Positions 22,230-31,765 of a stretch of DNA of 64,000 nucleotides are shown piece by piece. Below the pieces are notes generated by a model, which had not been told where the DNA came from, did not search any database, and worked only from the letters and a program-made list of their open reading frames with translations. This stretch comes from Acanthosepion pharaonis (lineage: Eukaryota; Mollusca; Cephalopoda; Sepiida; Sepiidae). Positions within the stretch are counted from its first letter, which is position 1. Each line of letters opens with the position of its first letter. The translations under genes were made by a program, and so were the position numbers. The DNA is taken from positions 205,001-269,000 of the forward strand of contig CAHIKZ030005579.1 in NCBI GenBank assembly GCA_903632075.3. Direction: 5' to 3'.

Positions 22230-22765
22230 GATATATTAAATAAAAACAGACCACTTTAAGGTTCCATGTAATAAATTGTTTCACCCCAAAATAACACTTT
22301 CAAAATAAAGCAAAATAACAGCGTCTGTTTCTATTTTTTTTACAATGAAAATTAGCGACATCTTCTCTTCTCTCTTAACTTCCCTATCTCTCTTTGTCTC
22401 TATGAGTTTTTTCTTCTCTACCCCTTCGATATCAATATATAACTTCCGTTAAGTTAACCGTTTAAATGTGTCTATATCTGCTAACTCACTCATGTCTTCT
22501 CTCTCTCCCCCTCTCACTTCCTGACTTCGTTAATTTACATATGTTTAATACGGCCCGTCAAAAATGTGTAAATTTTCTTTTCATTTTTTGTTTGGAAGTA
22601 AAGTCTGATGATCTGCAGTCCTTTAAAAGGGCTGTGGTGAAATAATTTATTACATGGAACCTTAAAGTGGTCTGTTTTTATTTAAATTATTTGCTCTGGA
22701 TTTACATTGAGCTCTCTGGATTTTATCCTCCTTAGGTTTACCCATACGGATTACCTAGTTTTTCA
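22230..22765. repeat. Hammerhead repeat, family D, copy 1
   Basis: The left end (22237-22275, CAGACCACTTTAAGGTTCC) is an inverted copy of the right part (22643-22690, GGAACCTTAAAGTGGTCTG). The right part contains a hammerhead core and the tail GCTCTGGATTTACATTGAGC (about 22692-22711). The segment 22520-22765 is repeated nearly unchanged in inverted orientation at 34130-34385. Other copies: 31590-31760 and 53270-53480. Confidence 0.85.
22603..22653 (+). ncRNA. Hammerhead-like core, family D copy 1
   Basis: CUGAUGA (22605-22611). Long stem II, with CAGUCC..GGGCUG as its centre and C13-G37 and U14-G36 type pairs below. GAAA (22639-22642), stem III AUAA-U-UUAU (self-complementary, AU only), U as the cleavage base, and a two-pair stem I. 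The catalytic core is canonical, but stems I and III are weak. Confidence 0.6.
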
Positions 22766-22770
22766 AAAAC

Positions 22771-22777
22771 TAATATA

Positions 22778-22810
<33 letters not shown>

Positions 22811-22818
22811 TAATATTG

Positions 22819-22884
<66 letters not shown>
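22771..22884. repeat. (TA)n-(TG)n compound microsatellite
   Basis: TA run with interruptions, then about 65 bases of TG. The long poly-CV and poly-TH frames here are artefacts. Confidence 0.95.
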
Positions 22885-22886
<2 letters not shown>

Positions 22887-22945
22887 TTAGGCAGCATTTT
22901 TTCATTAATGCATGTTTCATTAAATTGTGGTTCCTTGCCGTTCAG

Positions 22946-22981
22946 GACGTCACACACGACCACGTGGTCATGTGTGACGTC
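22946..22981. promoter_or_regulatory. Perfect-looking palindrome with E-box centre and CRE-like arms
   Basis: A 36-base inverted repeat with one mismatch, centred on CCACGTGG (E-box CACGTG). The right arm contains TGACGTCA, the cAMP-response-element consensus, and the left arm GACGTCA. Whether it is regulatory is unknown; it may simply be a relic of a repeat end. Confidence 0.3.
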
Positions 22982-23318
22982 ATATCAACGCGATATTTTG
23001 CTTCTTGCGTTTCATATGCACGAATTTATCGCTGCATAGCAATCTTTCATGCAAACAAAACAAACTATCATTGTTGCAATGTCCACATAACCATTCTAAA
23101 ACAAAAATTACCATCTTTGTTATGTAATTTATTGTAATATACTTGTAATCTGTGATGATGGCTTATGTAAGCTTAGACAGGATTAACAATAAAAACATGT
23201 ATCAACATAGTGATTTTCTTTCGTGTTTCAGTAATAATACCAAAAAGTTTTTTCGACAATATGAAAGGAAGTTAAAATAAATAGATAAAACATGTCTATA
23301 TTATTTAATGAAACATGC

Positions 23319-23322
<4 letters not shown>

Positions 23323-23367
<45 letters not shown>
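23323..23367. repeat. (TA)n microsatellite
   Basis: About 45 bases of TA, bordering a hammerhead-like repeat. Confidence 0.95.
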
Positions 23368-23371
<4 letters not shown>

Positions 23372-23460
23372 AAAAGGCTTAAACACTAATATTCCATGAT
23401 CATAATTTATTCCATTGGAATCGTAAATACGATCCAATTCATCAGACATACAAATTCAAA
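23368..23460 (-). repeat. Hammerhead-like repeat, family M
   Basis: The minus strand has CUGAUGA (23445-23439), a long stem II in which AUUGGAUCGUA pairs with UACGAUUCCAAU (one bulge), then GAAU instead of GAAA, then AAAUUAUG. The following TATTAGTGTTTAAGCC block reappears on the plus strand at 57418-57440. The GAAU change makes catalysis unlikely. Confidence 0.5.
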
Positions 23461-23867
23461 AAGAAAACAGAAAAAAACAACTCCGGAAATAAAAACAGTG
23501 TAAAATAAAAAAAAGTGTAAGTATGAGGAGGAGGGAGATCAAACCTTAACAGAGAGAATTTCAAGAGAGGTAGGTGGAAGGGGTTTAAGTAAGAGAAAAA
23601 TGAATGTTGTCGGATGTCTAATGCATAAAGTTACATTTCGTGGTGACATACACACACCATAGACAATCTAATGTTAGAATAAGAGGGAGGGAAAGACGAG
23701 GTTGGGGAGAGAGATGGGGCGAAGGAAAGTAAAATTGCGTTTACTTAAAAGGCCCGTTTTGTAATTGAGAAAATTTGACAAATTTAATATCGACTACAGG
23801 TTACAAATCAAATATAAACAAATATAACGATTATCTAATCCAGCAAGGACCTATATTTCTATGTTCA

Positions 23868-24095
23868 AAAACACATGCGAATACACACATACACAATAAC
23901 ATATACACGCTTATACATACACATAAGCGTGTACCCACATACACACATACATATACCCATGTACACACATATAAAAATATAAAAATATATTCACATATCC
24001 ACGCATACACATATTCATTTATATCCATATACACACACTTATGTGGGTATATACGTGTATATGTTATTGTGCATGTGTGTATTCGCATGTGTCTT
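23868..24095. repeat. Imperfect CA/TA-rich palindrome
   Basis: ACACATGCGAATACACACAT (23871) pairs with ATGTGTGTATTCGCATGTGT (24074-24093), and the CACAATAACATATACACG neighbour also pairs with its partner. The 80-base centre contains weaker complementary CATACACACAT runs. Both strands give short poly-TH/YV frames that are not genes. Confidence 0.75.
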
Positions 24096-24132
24096 TAAGG
24101 AGCTGTTTATTTTCTTCTTCTTTTTCTTCTTT

Positions 24133-24135
<3 letters not shown>

Positions 24136-24182
<47 letters not shown>
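24136..24182. repeat. (TA)n microsatellite
   Basis: About 46 bases of TA. Confidence 0.95.
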
Positions 24183-24187
<5 letters not shown>

Positions 24188-24309
24188 GCTTACTTTAACT
24201 CAATTTAATTCAAATAATTATATTGAAGTTTTCGGCTCTTGTTTTGAAACATGAGACGTCTTATGTCGCGATTTGGAATCATATTTTTAAATAAATAATT
24301 ATATTTATG

Positions 24310-24336
24310 CTCTACTTTTGTATCGAGCACTAATTT
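24310..24336 (+). repeat. Orphan tail hairpin of the Penelope-type repeats
   Basis: TGCTCTACTTTTGTATCGAGC, the shared tail motif, without an adjacent intact hammerhead core. Upstream sequence (24190-24300) is probably a decayed repeat body. Confidence 0.5.
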
Positions 24337-24411
24337 TTAAAAATAATAACTAAAATACTAAGGAACTTTTGGATTATTTACCTAACCAGTTCCTTCCTAT
24401 TTTGTATATAT

Positions 24412-24417
<6 letters not shown>

Positions 24418-24491
<74 letters not shown>
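24418..24491. repeat. (CA)n-(TA)n compound microsatellite
   Basis: About 24 bases of CA followed by about 50 bases of TA. Confidence 0.95.
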
Positions 24492-24494
<3 letters not shown>

Positions 24495-24496
<2 letters not shown>

Positions 24497-24630
24497 TAAA
24501 GAGCCAGCAAACCTACCTATGTTTCACCTACGCCGATTTTCTTAGGTATTGGTTTGTTCATTTACAAGCCAAAACACCTATGGTTTTTCCGGACGAGTAT
24601 ACTTACTTATATTTATAAGATCGTTATATA
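24495..24630 (+). repeat. Dispersed repeat N, copy 1
   Basis: Shares TATTGGTTTG, the ACACCTATGGTTTTTCCGGA block and CGAGTATA with the reverse complement of 28514-28738 and 28794-29036. Bounded by (TA)n on both sides. Confidence 0.6.
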
Positions 24631-24644
24631 TATATATATATATC

Positions 24645-24905
24645 GTATTCAAGTTTTAGCTTTAAAGAAAAATAATTACAGCCAGAGGATGGAGACGTGG
24701 ATCATCGAAAGTACTTGCTTCACTTAAAAAAATATACACTAGAAACATCTGACAACAGTTTTATAAACGAGGATCACATCATTCAATGGATTAACAGTAC
24801 TTTAATGCATATATTATGTTTCTACTAGCGAAGTGATTTCGCCTTTAATCGCATTAATATTGCTGACTGATTCTATGTATGATTATTTCTTTATAGATAT
24901 ATATA
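24645..24905 (+). repeat. Family H repeat, degenerate hammerhead copy
   Basis: GATCATC-GAAAGTACTTGC (24702-24720) matches the GUC-GAAAGUACUUGC of the 51.7 kb hammerhead, and the downstream CGAAGTGATTTCGCC matches CGAAGTGAATTCGCC at about 51877. The CUGAUGA box has decayed to GAGGATGGAG. Confidence 0.55.
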
Positions 24906-24924
24906 TGTGTATGTGCGTGTATAA

Positions 24925-24954
<30 letters not shown>

Positions 24955-24956
<2 letters not shown>

Positions 24957-25060
24957 CAAATATAAGTTTTGTCACTTAGCTGATTGGTGTTTAGCATTCC
25001 AACATCCCGAGTATGGTAGACGAAACCTCCAGGAATCCCTCCGTCGCCCCCCCCGTCAAG
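24955..25060. repeat. Dispersed repeat P, copy 1
   Basis: GTTTTGTCACTTAGCTGATTGG and GTAGACGAAACC are shared with 52265-52335, but the block around GTAGACGAAAC is inverted there. Both copies sit between (TA)n arrays. Confidence 0.5.
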
Positions 25061-25190
25061 GTGCATCAGCAATTGATGGTGCAAGGTTCTTTTTTTTTTC
25101 CTTTCATAGTGCGTGATCGAGCGCGTGCGTGTGGGTGCACATAATGCTCCCTCTTGCGCGTTTGTGCGTACGTCTATATATATACATACG

Positions 25191-25194
<4 letters not shown>

Positions 25195-25225
<31 letters not shown>

Positions 25226-25240
25226 GTAATAATAATAATA
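25195..25240. repeat. (TA)n-(TAA)n microsatellite
   Basis: Short TA run followed by AATAATAATA. Confidence 0.9.
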
Positions 25241-25911
25241 TAATTGTCTCTCCCGTCGGTTTCGACATATGAGGATCTGACAGCTTATTGATTCAGTTAT
25301 GAAATTTTGTGCGATAATCTTAAGTGGCATTTAAGACCCGCTAGTGATTTACAAAGGAGCAAGTGTGGGGATTGTGAAATGAGATCACTGTTAGATTGGT
25401 TGACCTTTTAGATCTTGCTCTCGCTTCTTGAAGATGATTCAGACAATCAGATTGAAAATTGCTGAGTCTACTAAAACACGTTGATCTCCATTCTACCCGC
25501 TCCAAAGCTAAACGCTCAAGAGTGTTATGTGGTATATTGATTGCTGACAAGTTGCTTTTCAGCTTGTCTTTGTATCTTAGCCATGGGCGTCCTACATTCC
25601 TGCAGACCTGATCTAACTGGCTGTACATTAGGATCTTGGGTATCCTGTCATCAGACATTTTCAAGACATGACCAGTCCACCGTAACTGAAACTGTATGAT
25701 TAAAGTCTCGATTCCTCTAATATTACCCCTGTTAAACAGGTCTACGTTAGATGTCCTATCTTGAAGCTTAACTCCACAGATTGCACGCAGACAGCTTTTA
25801 TGAAAACATCTAGCTGACGTATATGATACCTGTATGGCGTCCACGACTCTGATCCATACAAAAGGATGGCAAGTACAACAGCTCTGTAAACCCGAATTTT
25901 CGTATCCAGTC

Positions 25912-25916
<5 letters not shown>
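25241..25916 (-). pseudogene. Non-LTR retrotransposon RT C-terminal fragment (CR1/RTE-type)
   Basis: The minus strand, 25916 down to 25371, reads YTSARCFHKSCLRAICGV, LQFRLRWTGHV-type text (QLRWTGHVLKMSDDRIPK) and NVGRPWLRYKDKLKSNLSA, then LALERVEWRST. The order CLR.I..-RW.GHV.RM...R.PK-GRP..RYKD.LK-RD..WR is a hallmark of the RT C terminus in a widespread class of animal non-LTR elements. It continues into a 3' region with HMSKPTGET (about 25240-25270). The frame is open for about 180 codons, so this is a fairly young relic. The catalytic part is absent. Confidence 0.75.

Positions 25917-25946
<30 letters not shown>
25917..25946. repeat. (TA)n microsatellite
   Basis: About 30 bases of TA at the truncation point of the RT fragment. 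Confidence 0.95.
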
Positions 25947-25950
<4 letters not shown>

Positions 25951-26052
25951 GTCAATATTTGTGTTTGTAGATTCTTCACTACAAATTACTACATGACTAC
26001 AGCGACCAGTCTTGACATCATCCACCGACTGCCTATCATACATTAAAATCAT

Positions 26053-26515
26053 GAAACTTCAGTAACCATTGGATATTGTGTCCTTGATGTAAAATACGTG
26101 ATTGGCGACGAGATTAATGGATCAGATTTTGACAAATGATAAACTCACCATTTGTGACTCTCAGTATTTTGTATTTATTGAATACTTGCAGAGGTTTGTT
26201 ACGAACTTATGCCTACTAGCAACCAGCTGGCGTCGCCATTCTACTTCTTTAATATCACATGCATAAGTATATTATGCCACTATTTATTTTTGGTTGTAGA
26301 TCACGTTCTAAGCGTGAAATACGAGATAATACACGATTTACAAACGAGATTTGCGAGTCTGTTTTGGGGAACCATAAATTGTGGCTAATTATCTAAAACA
26401 TATATTTATTATCTTCTTAAAAGATCTGGTTGCTACTACAAGACTACTACTACTACTCCAAACATCATACTCCTACCACCTTCCTATCAAAAGTTTATAG
26501 AAGCATAGAACGAGA
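26053..26515. other. No recognisable feature
   Basis: Sequence between two RT fragments, without a supported ORF or repeat. Confidence 0.4.
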
Positions 26516-27512
26516 GTTATGCATTGTATCAATGATCTTCCTGATGTCATCAGTTACCCAATAGGTATTTATGCAGATGAGACTACCATTTACTCCTCTC
26601 TCAGTATTAAATCCGTCAGAGCTGATATAGTAAATCTGGCTGATGCTCTTGAAAAGAACCTCCAATTAGTGGTTTACTGGGGCAGGAAATGGCTTGTAAA
26701 TTTTAGCGCCTCCAAATCAAATCTGCTCTCATTTAACCGTCATAGAGAGACTTTTCTGTCTGCCATCAGCATGGATGACGCTAGACTCCCGGAGAGCAAC
26801 ACACTGCGCCTTCTTCGTCTCATGTTTTCAACTGACTTGAAGTGGAGCGACTACATGGAATCAACAGCTGCATCTACTGTAAGGAAATTTGGGTCACTGT
26901 ACCGTGCCAGAATTTGTTTTTCTCTCGTCAGAGTCAGTCTTGCACATTTACAAATCTACCATTCGTCCGTGCATTGAATACTGTTACCATATCTGGTCTG
27001 GTGCTCCTGCTATTCATCTCGAGGTTCTTGACAAAATCCAAAGAAGGATCTGCAATGTAACCTGTCTTGACCTGGCATCTCGATTTCAGTCACTTTCTCA
27101 TAGACGTGACGCAACTTCCCTCTGTCCTTTCTACAAATATTGCCATAGAACCTGCTCTGACAAGCTTTTTTACCTGGTGCCTCAACGACATGAATTTAAA
27201 CGTGCTACTAGATTGGCATTTAGGTCCCACCATTTTACTGTTGAAATAGCTAAATGCAATCGCTACTTCTATTCCAATGGTTTCTTTTCTCGCACTTGAT
27301 AACTACAATCTTCAAAAATTTAAATGCAACATCAATCGCCATTTTCTGTCTTCTTGAATCCTGTTCGTCTTTTATCCTTTCCTCAATCCTCCCTATTCTC
27401 AGTTTTTCTATCACTTTCACTCCCTGTAACCTCCTGCTCATATCTTTGCTTGTCTTCCTTTTCTTTATCGGTCTAGGCTCTTTTTTTATCCTTATTTTTA
27501 TATTTTTATTGA
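26516..27512 (+). pseudogene. Jockey-like non-LTR reverse transcriptase, C-terminal half
   Basis: Begins INDLPDVISYPIGIYADETT, the RT catalytic block; the canonical YADD is YADE here, so the second catalytic aspartate is lost. It then has WGRKWLVNFSASKSNLLSFN and LPESNTLRLLRLMFSTDLKW to 26977. A frameshift near 26945 leads into LHIYKSTIRPCIEYCYHIWS, LDKIQRRICN, LSHRRDATSLCPFYKYCH and TRLAFRSHHFTVEIAKCNRY, with stop at 27299. The usual WNSLP block is deleted after SRT. The tail extends to the solo LTR at 27516. The 5' part is missing. Confidence 0.88.
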
Positions 27513-27515
27513 TTT

Positions 27516-27843
27516 TGTTATGGGATCTTACCCATAATAATAATAATGGACTATTCCATACTTAATAAATACTGCGCCTCAGTCAGTAGTTTAAGTCGAG
27601 TCAGTAGTTCAAGTCGAGTGAAGAGTCGCGTTCAGACAATTACTGCAAGACATTGGAATAGTGATACTGGTCGAGACTACATTGTTCTCTCTACTAAACC
27701 TGATTGTTCGTACTAACACTTCTACTTCTCTGTATATATTCCTGTTTGTAATATATCTGTGTTATTTCATACCTGTGTTCGAGTTCTTTTTTAATGGTTC
27801 TACCTTGGACTATCACCGTGGTACAAGGAACCGGACCATAACA
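27516..27843 (+). mobile_element. Solo LTR, family A, copy 2
   Basis: 328 bases from TGTTATGG to CCATAACA, flanked by GATTT (27511-27515) and GATTC (27844-27848), a 5-base duplication with one difference. Compared with the inverted copy at 13865-14162 it carries an internal duplication of AGTCAGTAGTT-AAGTCGAG near 27585-27620. It inserted into or beside the non-LTR tail. Confidence 0.85.
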
Positions 27844-27865
27844 GATTCTTTTCAAGGTTTCATTT

Positions 27866-28467
27866 TATATATGCTGGGTGTTCGAGCTATATTTGACAGA
27901 GTCTAATGTTTTTCTTTTTTCAAATTGGTTTGGAATATCTTTGGACAAAAGTGAACGGCATTGTGAAACCTAATCACAGCAGTTTTAGAGGCGTCAATGT
28001 TAGCTGACGTGGACGAATGGAAGCCACCCGAATATTGGAAAAGGTTAACCTGCAACATGATGATTCGTGCCGGGCATCAAAATGCAGCAATCATGACAGC
28101 TGCTCAATGCCCTTGCTCTTTGAACACCGGGAAAGCAATAAGAAGTGAAATGGAGATCTGCAACAGAGATTACGAGGCCATGACTTGTAAGGAAGAACAC
28201 AGCAGATGTTCTGATTGAGTCCATACACTAGAAGAAAATGATGGAAGACCAAGGCAAGGGAATGGGGCCTTTGCTGCGGGAAATAAGTGTTGCAACTTCC
28301 GCCACGAAGCTTGCCTTGAATGCGGCTCTTCGCTGCCAGTCATACAAGCGATGTAAATGGTAGCTTCTTACAGAAAAGGTCCGAAAAAACCGCCTAACAA
28401 AGGCAAAGAAACTCCTGAACAAGATGAAACATCTTGCTGAATCAGGAATAATATGATTCTTCTGTGA

Positions 28468-28470
<3 letters not shown>
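27866..28470 (+). pseudogene. Mariner-like transposase relic, copy 1 (5' half)
   Basis: The helix-turn-helix region reads CNMMIRAGHQNAAIMTAAQ and EMEICNRDYEAMTCKEEHSR (28040-28215). After frameshifts LTKAKKLLNKMKHLAESGII (about 28393-28450) precedes FFCDD, equivalent to the 'K.LLN.LK.......FFSDEK' block that holds the first catalytic aspartate. The element then stops at a (TA)n array (28470). The rest of the transposase is gone. Confidence 0.75.

Positions 28471-28513
<43 letters not shown>
28470..28513. repeat. (TA)n microsatellite
   Basis: About 44 bases of TA truncating the mariner copy. Confidence 0.95.
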
Positions 28514-28516
<3 letters not shown>

Positions 28517-28737
28517 CTTATAAGTATAAGAAATTATACTCGTCCGGAAAACCTTCGGTGTCTTGATTTGCGAATAATCAAACCAATACCAAAGGGAAAA
28601 AAGGTATAAAAAAGAAAGAACAAAGAACATGTACGTCAGCCGAAAATAATCATATAGCATCCAAGTCCATAGAAAAAAACCCGACACGAGTAAGCAAAAT
28701 AACTAAATAAAGTGCTCAATACGTTAAGTAGAGCAGA

Positions 28738-28796
<59 letters not shown>

Positions 28797-29040
28797 AAGA
28801 AATCTTATAAGTATAAGAAACTATACTCACCCGGAAAACCTTCGGTGTATTGATTTGCAAATAATCAAACCAATACCAAAAAGGGAAAAAAAAGGTATAA
28901 AAATAGAAAGAACCAAAAAACATGTACATTAACCGAAAATAAACGTCCAGCAGACGAGTTCATGGCCCAAAGAAAAAACCCCGATGCGAGTACCCAAAAC
29001 TACTAAATAAAGTCCTCAATACAATGTGTAGAGCAGACCT
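28514..29040 (-). repeat. Dispersed repeat N, two copies separated by (TA)n
   Basis: 28514-28738 and 28794-29036 are alignable throughout (for example ATTATACTCGTCCGGAAAAC, AACATGTACGTCAGCCGAAA). A (TA)n array lies between them at 28741-28793. Read on the minus strand each begins with the GCTCTACTTAACGTATTGAGC-type tail hairpin and ends at (TA)n. A single copy is at 24495-24630. Confidence 0.8.
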
Positions 29041-29072
29041 AGTTAATTTAATTAACTAATTAACTATCTATA

Positions 29073-29076
<4 letters not shown>

Positions 29077-29118
<42 letters not shown>
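29077..29118. repeat. (TA)n microsatellite
   Basis: About 42 bases of TA. Confidence 0.95.
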
Positions 29119-29120
<2 letters not shown>

Positions 29121-29124
29121 TCCT

Positions 29125-30325
29125 CAGGGTGTTTGGGCAAAATTTTACAGTTTAATGTTTTTCTTTTTTGAAATTGGTTTGGGATATCTCTAAACAGTGA
29201 ACGACATTGTGAAACCTAATCACAATAGTTTTGAGGTGTCAATGTCAGTTGACGTGGACGAGTGGGAGCCACCTGAATATTGGAAAAGGTTAACTTGCAA
29301 CATGATGAATCGTGCCGGGCATCAAAATGCCGCAACCATGACAGCTGCTAAATGCTCTTTGAAAATCGGGAAAACAATAATAGGTGAAATGGAGAGCTGC
29401 AACAGAGATTACGAGGCCGTGGCTTGTAGGGAAGAACACAGCAGACGTTTTGATTGCCTCCGTACACCAGAATTCGGGCTTTGGTGCAGGAAATAAGTTG
29501 CAATTTCCACCAGGAACCTGGCCTTAAAGGAGAACCTCAGTTACCAGTCATACAAGAAGTGTAAAATCAAACTTATTTCAGAAAAATCTAAAAAAAAAAA
29601 AACACTTAATAAAATCAAAGAAACTTCTGACCAAGATGAAAATTCCTGTTGAACCAAAGACAATCTGATTCTTCTCTAATTTTTGTCAGGACCAGCTGCA
29701 CAACAGAAGATCAAGCTTCCCCAAACTGTGATGCTTTTTTGGGTGTGTCTTAAATAAAGGCGATGTCATACCACATCTTCAATAGGATCTCAGGATCAAT
29801 TTGGATGGCTATGCGGAGTTGCAACACCGCTGAAGTCACGGAGATTTCTCACTAACGTGTTGGGATTGGATTCAGTTCTATTCGAGGTAGCTCCGTTGTC
29901 AAGCCTTGCTTGGAGAGGGTGGCTGCTGGAAGACTATATGTATGGAAGCAAGATTCAGATCCCCTGCCACACCTCCAGAGTCTTAAGTGGTTGCCAGATA
30001 CTTTTTACGAGTTCGCCAGATCACAGTATCTGGGACCATAACTCACCTAATTGTAATATCAAGGATTGTTATGTGTGGGATGCGGTTGAGGAAGACAGCA
30101 ACCACACTGCCTGTAATACCATGGCCCAGCTGGTCGACAGGATTAAGGAGACGTTTGAGGCTCTTCCCAGGGACACCGTGAAGGTCGCGTGTGCCAGATT
30201 CCGGAATCGGGTTGAAGCCATGATAGATGCTGAGGGTGGCTTCTTTGAGTGAATTGTCTTTTGATTATTATAACCTGCATGCCACTTTTTTTATGTTTCC
30301 AATAAATTGATTTTTGGCTTAGACA
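29125..30325 (+). pseudogene. Mariner-like transposase relic, copy 2 (nearly full length)
   Basis: N-terminal helix-turn-helix region CNMMNRAGHQNAATMTAAKC and CNRDYEAVACREEHSRRFDC, then RTPEF (29260-29480). The middle, with many stops, includes SYKKCKIKLISEKS (about 29547-29590). The C-terminal open frame (29857-30252) contains SRVLSG, then NSPNCNIKDCYVWDAVEEDS, matching the NSPDLNPxDYYVW block with the final catalytic D kept, then RIKETFEALPRDTVKVACAR and a terminal AEGGFFE. The order and the end match mariner-family transposases. Two copies (see 27866) share the N terminus. Non-functional. Confidence 0.85.
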
Positions 30326-30371
30326 TTCATTTTGTTTTCCATAAAAAAGAATCTGACAAATTTAACCAGAG

Positions 30372-30375
<4 letters not shown>

Positions 30376-30416
<41 letters not shown>

Positions 30417-30488
30417 TAAAAATGACAATAGGAAAACTGTTTATTTATTCATAAATATTGTCTTCTCTATTGGTGAAATCGGAGAAAT

Positions 30489-30532
<44 letters not shown>
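30376..30532 (+). repeat. (TA)n arrays enclosing repeat L fragment
   Basis: Between TA arrays at 30376-30412 and 30495-30530 lies a segment with GACAATAGGAAAACTG and ATAAATATTGTCTTCTC, also found (partly inverted) at 40280-40350. Confidence 0.7.
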
Positions 30533-30533
<1 letters not shown>

Positions 30534-30703
30534 GAAATATAGTCTTAAGATGTGCTATATTTATGGGATAAAGTGCTCAATATCAGAGATAGAGCGTGCG
30601 TAAATATAAAAGTGAACATAGAAGTCAGCACTTAGAGGCGACAGGCTGTTTCATGCTAGATGCAATTGTCAGGCCACCCATATATATATTAGATTATGTA
30701 TTA

Positions 30704-30754
<51 letters not shown>

Positions 30755-30801
30755 TGTATGAAACAACCTGTCGCCTATAAGTGTTGACTTCATATTATGT
30801 T

Positions 30802-30852
<51 letters not shown>
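30533..30852. repeat. Hammerhead repeat, family K, copy 2
   Basis: Same order as 21475-21667: tail GCTCAATATCAGAGATAGAGC (30572), GGCGACAGGCTGTTTCATGC, then interrupted by TA-rich sequence (30680-30750) before the remnant of the direct arm GAAACAACCTGTCGCC. It is closed by (TA)n at 30806-30852. Confidence 0.75.
30635..30677 (-). ncRNA. Hammerhead-like core, family K copy 2
   Basis: The minus strand has CUGACAA, a stem II with UGC and GCA, GAAACAGCCUGUC and GCC. Same G8 to A change as in copy 1, so the change predates the copies. Confidence 0.45.
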
Positions 30853-30856
<4 letters not shown>

Positions 30857-31180
30857 TATTACACTATTTATATTGCTCGGACTATCATCCCCATCTTTGT
30901 TGCCATATCTATGGGTTAAGGCAGTGGAGAACTTGGTGAGGGGAATTAACAGGAGATAACTGATAATTGACATCTATTAGACATGGCTCGTGGAACTAGA
31001 ACAGTCTACCCCAGCGAGCAAAAATAAAGGATCCAGTTCGACATTCCAACCACCTGAAGAAGGACGGAGCGTACAACGACCGAAACGTTGTGATAAATAT
31101 GGCAACAAAATGAGGATGATGGTCCGAGCAATGTAAATAGTGTACATAATATTTCATCTCAGAAATATAGAAAGATATGA
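30853..31180. repeat. Hammerhead repeat, family B, copy 3
   Basis: A short inverted left arm (30855-30910) joins a direct right arm (30913-31175) with AACTAGAACAGTCTACCCC, the hammerhead core and GGTCCGAGCAATGTAAATAG, which pairs with the left arm. Confidence 0.8.
31051..31092 (+). ncRNA. Hammerhead-like ribozyme, family B copy 3
   Basis: Stem I CAC (31051-31053) pairs with GUG (31090-31092). CUGAAGA (31054-31060), stem II GGACG/CGACC (one mismatch), GAAA (31082-31085), self-complementary ACGU, and U at the cleavage position (31089). This is the family B copy with the best stem I, and a candidate dimeric minimal hammerhead. Confidence 0.6.
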
Positions 31181-31224
31181 TTATTAATTTGTATAATTTT
31201 CATAATTAGCCATATCTAGTCACA

Positions 31225-31400
31225 GAATCCCCAACAAACACACATTCAGAAAAGCACTGAACGGCCGTTTCGTCCTTTTCGGGACTTATCAGCACTGAGC
31301 ATCTCCTAGCGACCCTGGGAATCGAACCCGGACCGTTATGATACATATCAAAATAACTAATACATACATGTCGCGCTTTCAACCTCCCTTACAAAAAGAA
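31225..31400 (-). repeat. Family C-like repeat with tRNA-like head
   Basis: The minus strand has a B-box-like GGGTTCGATTCCCAGG (31302-31317), then the hammerhead-like core, then a tail. It is related to the 35 kb family C element. Confidence 0.6.
31254..31295 (-). ncRNA. Hammerhead-like core, degenerate
   Basis: The minus strand has CUGAUAA (G8 changed to A), stem II GUCC-CGAAAA-GGAC, GAAAC, self-complementary ACGGCCGU, U, then CAGUGC. The CAGUGC strand would pair with the GCACUG upstream of CUGAUGA in the 35.1 kb copy. Confidence 0.5.
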
Positions 31401-31519
31401 TTGGTGGGAACATGAGTCACCGGAAATTGTACAGAATGAAGAATTTACCGTCCTCAGGAATTTCAGACTGATAAGGAAATCTAAGCAAATCAAAAACTGT
31501 AATTATGAAAATCATTTTG

Positions 31520-31520
<1 letters not shown>

Positions 31521-31580
<60 letters not shown>
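31521..31580. repeat. (TA)n microsatellite
   Basis: About 60 bases of TA. Confidence 0.95.
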
Positions 31581-31581
<1 letters not shown>

Positions 31582-31587
31582 TAGTTT

Positions 31588-31765
31588 TTAAAAAAGAGAC
31601 CACTTTAAGGTTCCATTGTTATAATTTATTTCACCAGAGATTTTCTTTTTCTCTGGATCATCAGACCTCATTTCCAAGGATGAATTAATTTAAAGAAAAA
31701 CATAACACTTTTCATCCTCTTTGGTATTATCCGTACGGGTTACCAAGATTTTCATTACTTATACA
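31588..31765 (-). repeat. Hammerhead repeat, family D, copy 2
   Basis: The minus strand has CUGAUGA (31664-31658), stem II CCAGAGA/UCUCUGG (seven pairs), GAAA, AUAAAUUAU (self-complementary) and GGAACCTTAAAGTGGTC. The stem II sequence differs from copy 1 yet still pairs. Confidence 0.7.
31610..31667 (-). ncRNA. Hammerhead-like core, family D copy 2
   Basis: CUGAUGA and GAAA intact. Stem II is re-paired relative to 22603-22653 (CCAGAGA with UCUCUGG). Stem I is only two pairs. Confidence 0.55.

Noticed and set aside
22707..23137. Poly-CV proteins
   Set aside because: Readthrough of a TG microsatellite in two phases.
23775..24098. Plus and minus frames of about 85-107 codons in the CA/TA palindrome
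   Set aside because: Low-complexity TH/YV translation of a simple-sequence hairpin.
24955..25060. Hammerhead in repeat P
   Set aside because: GACGAAACC is present but no CUGANGA lies upstream, and the copy at 52.3 kb has the block inverted.
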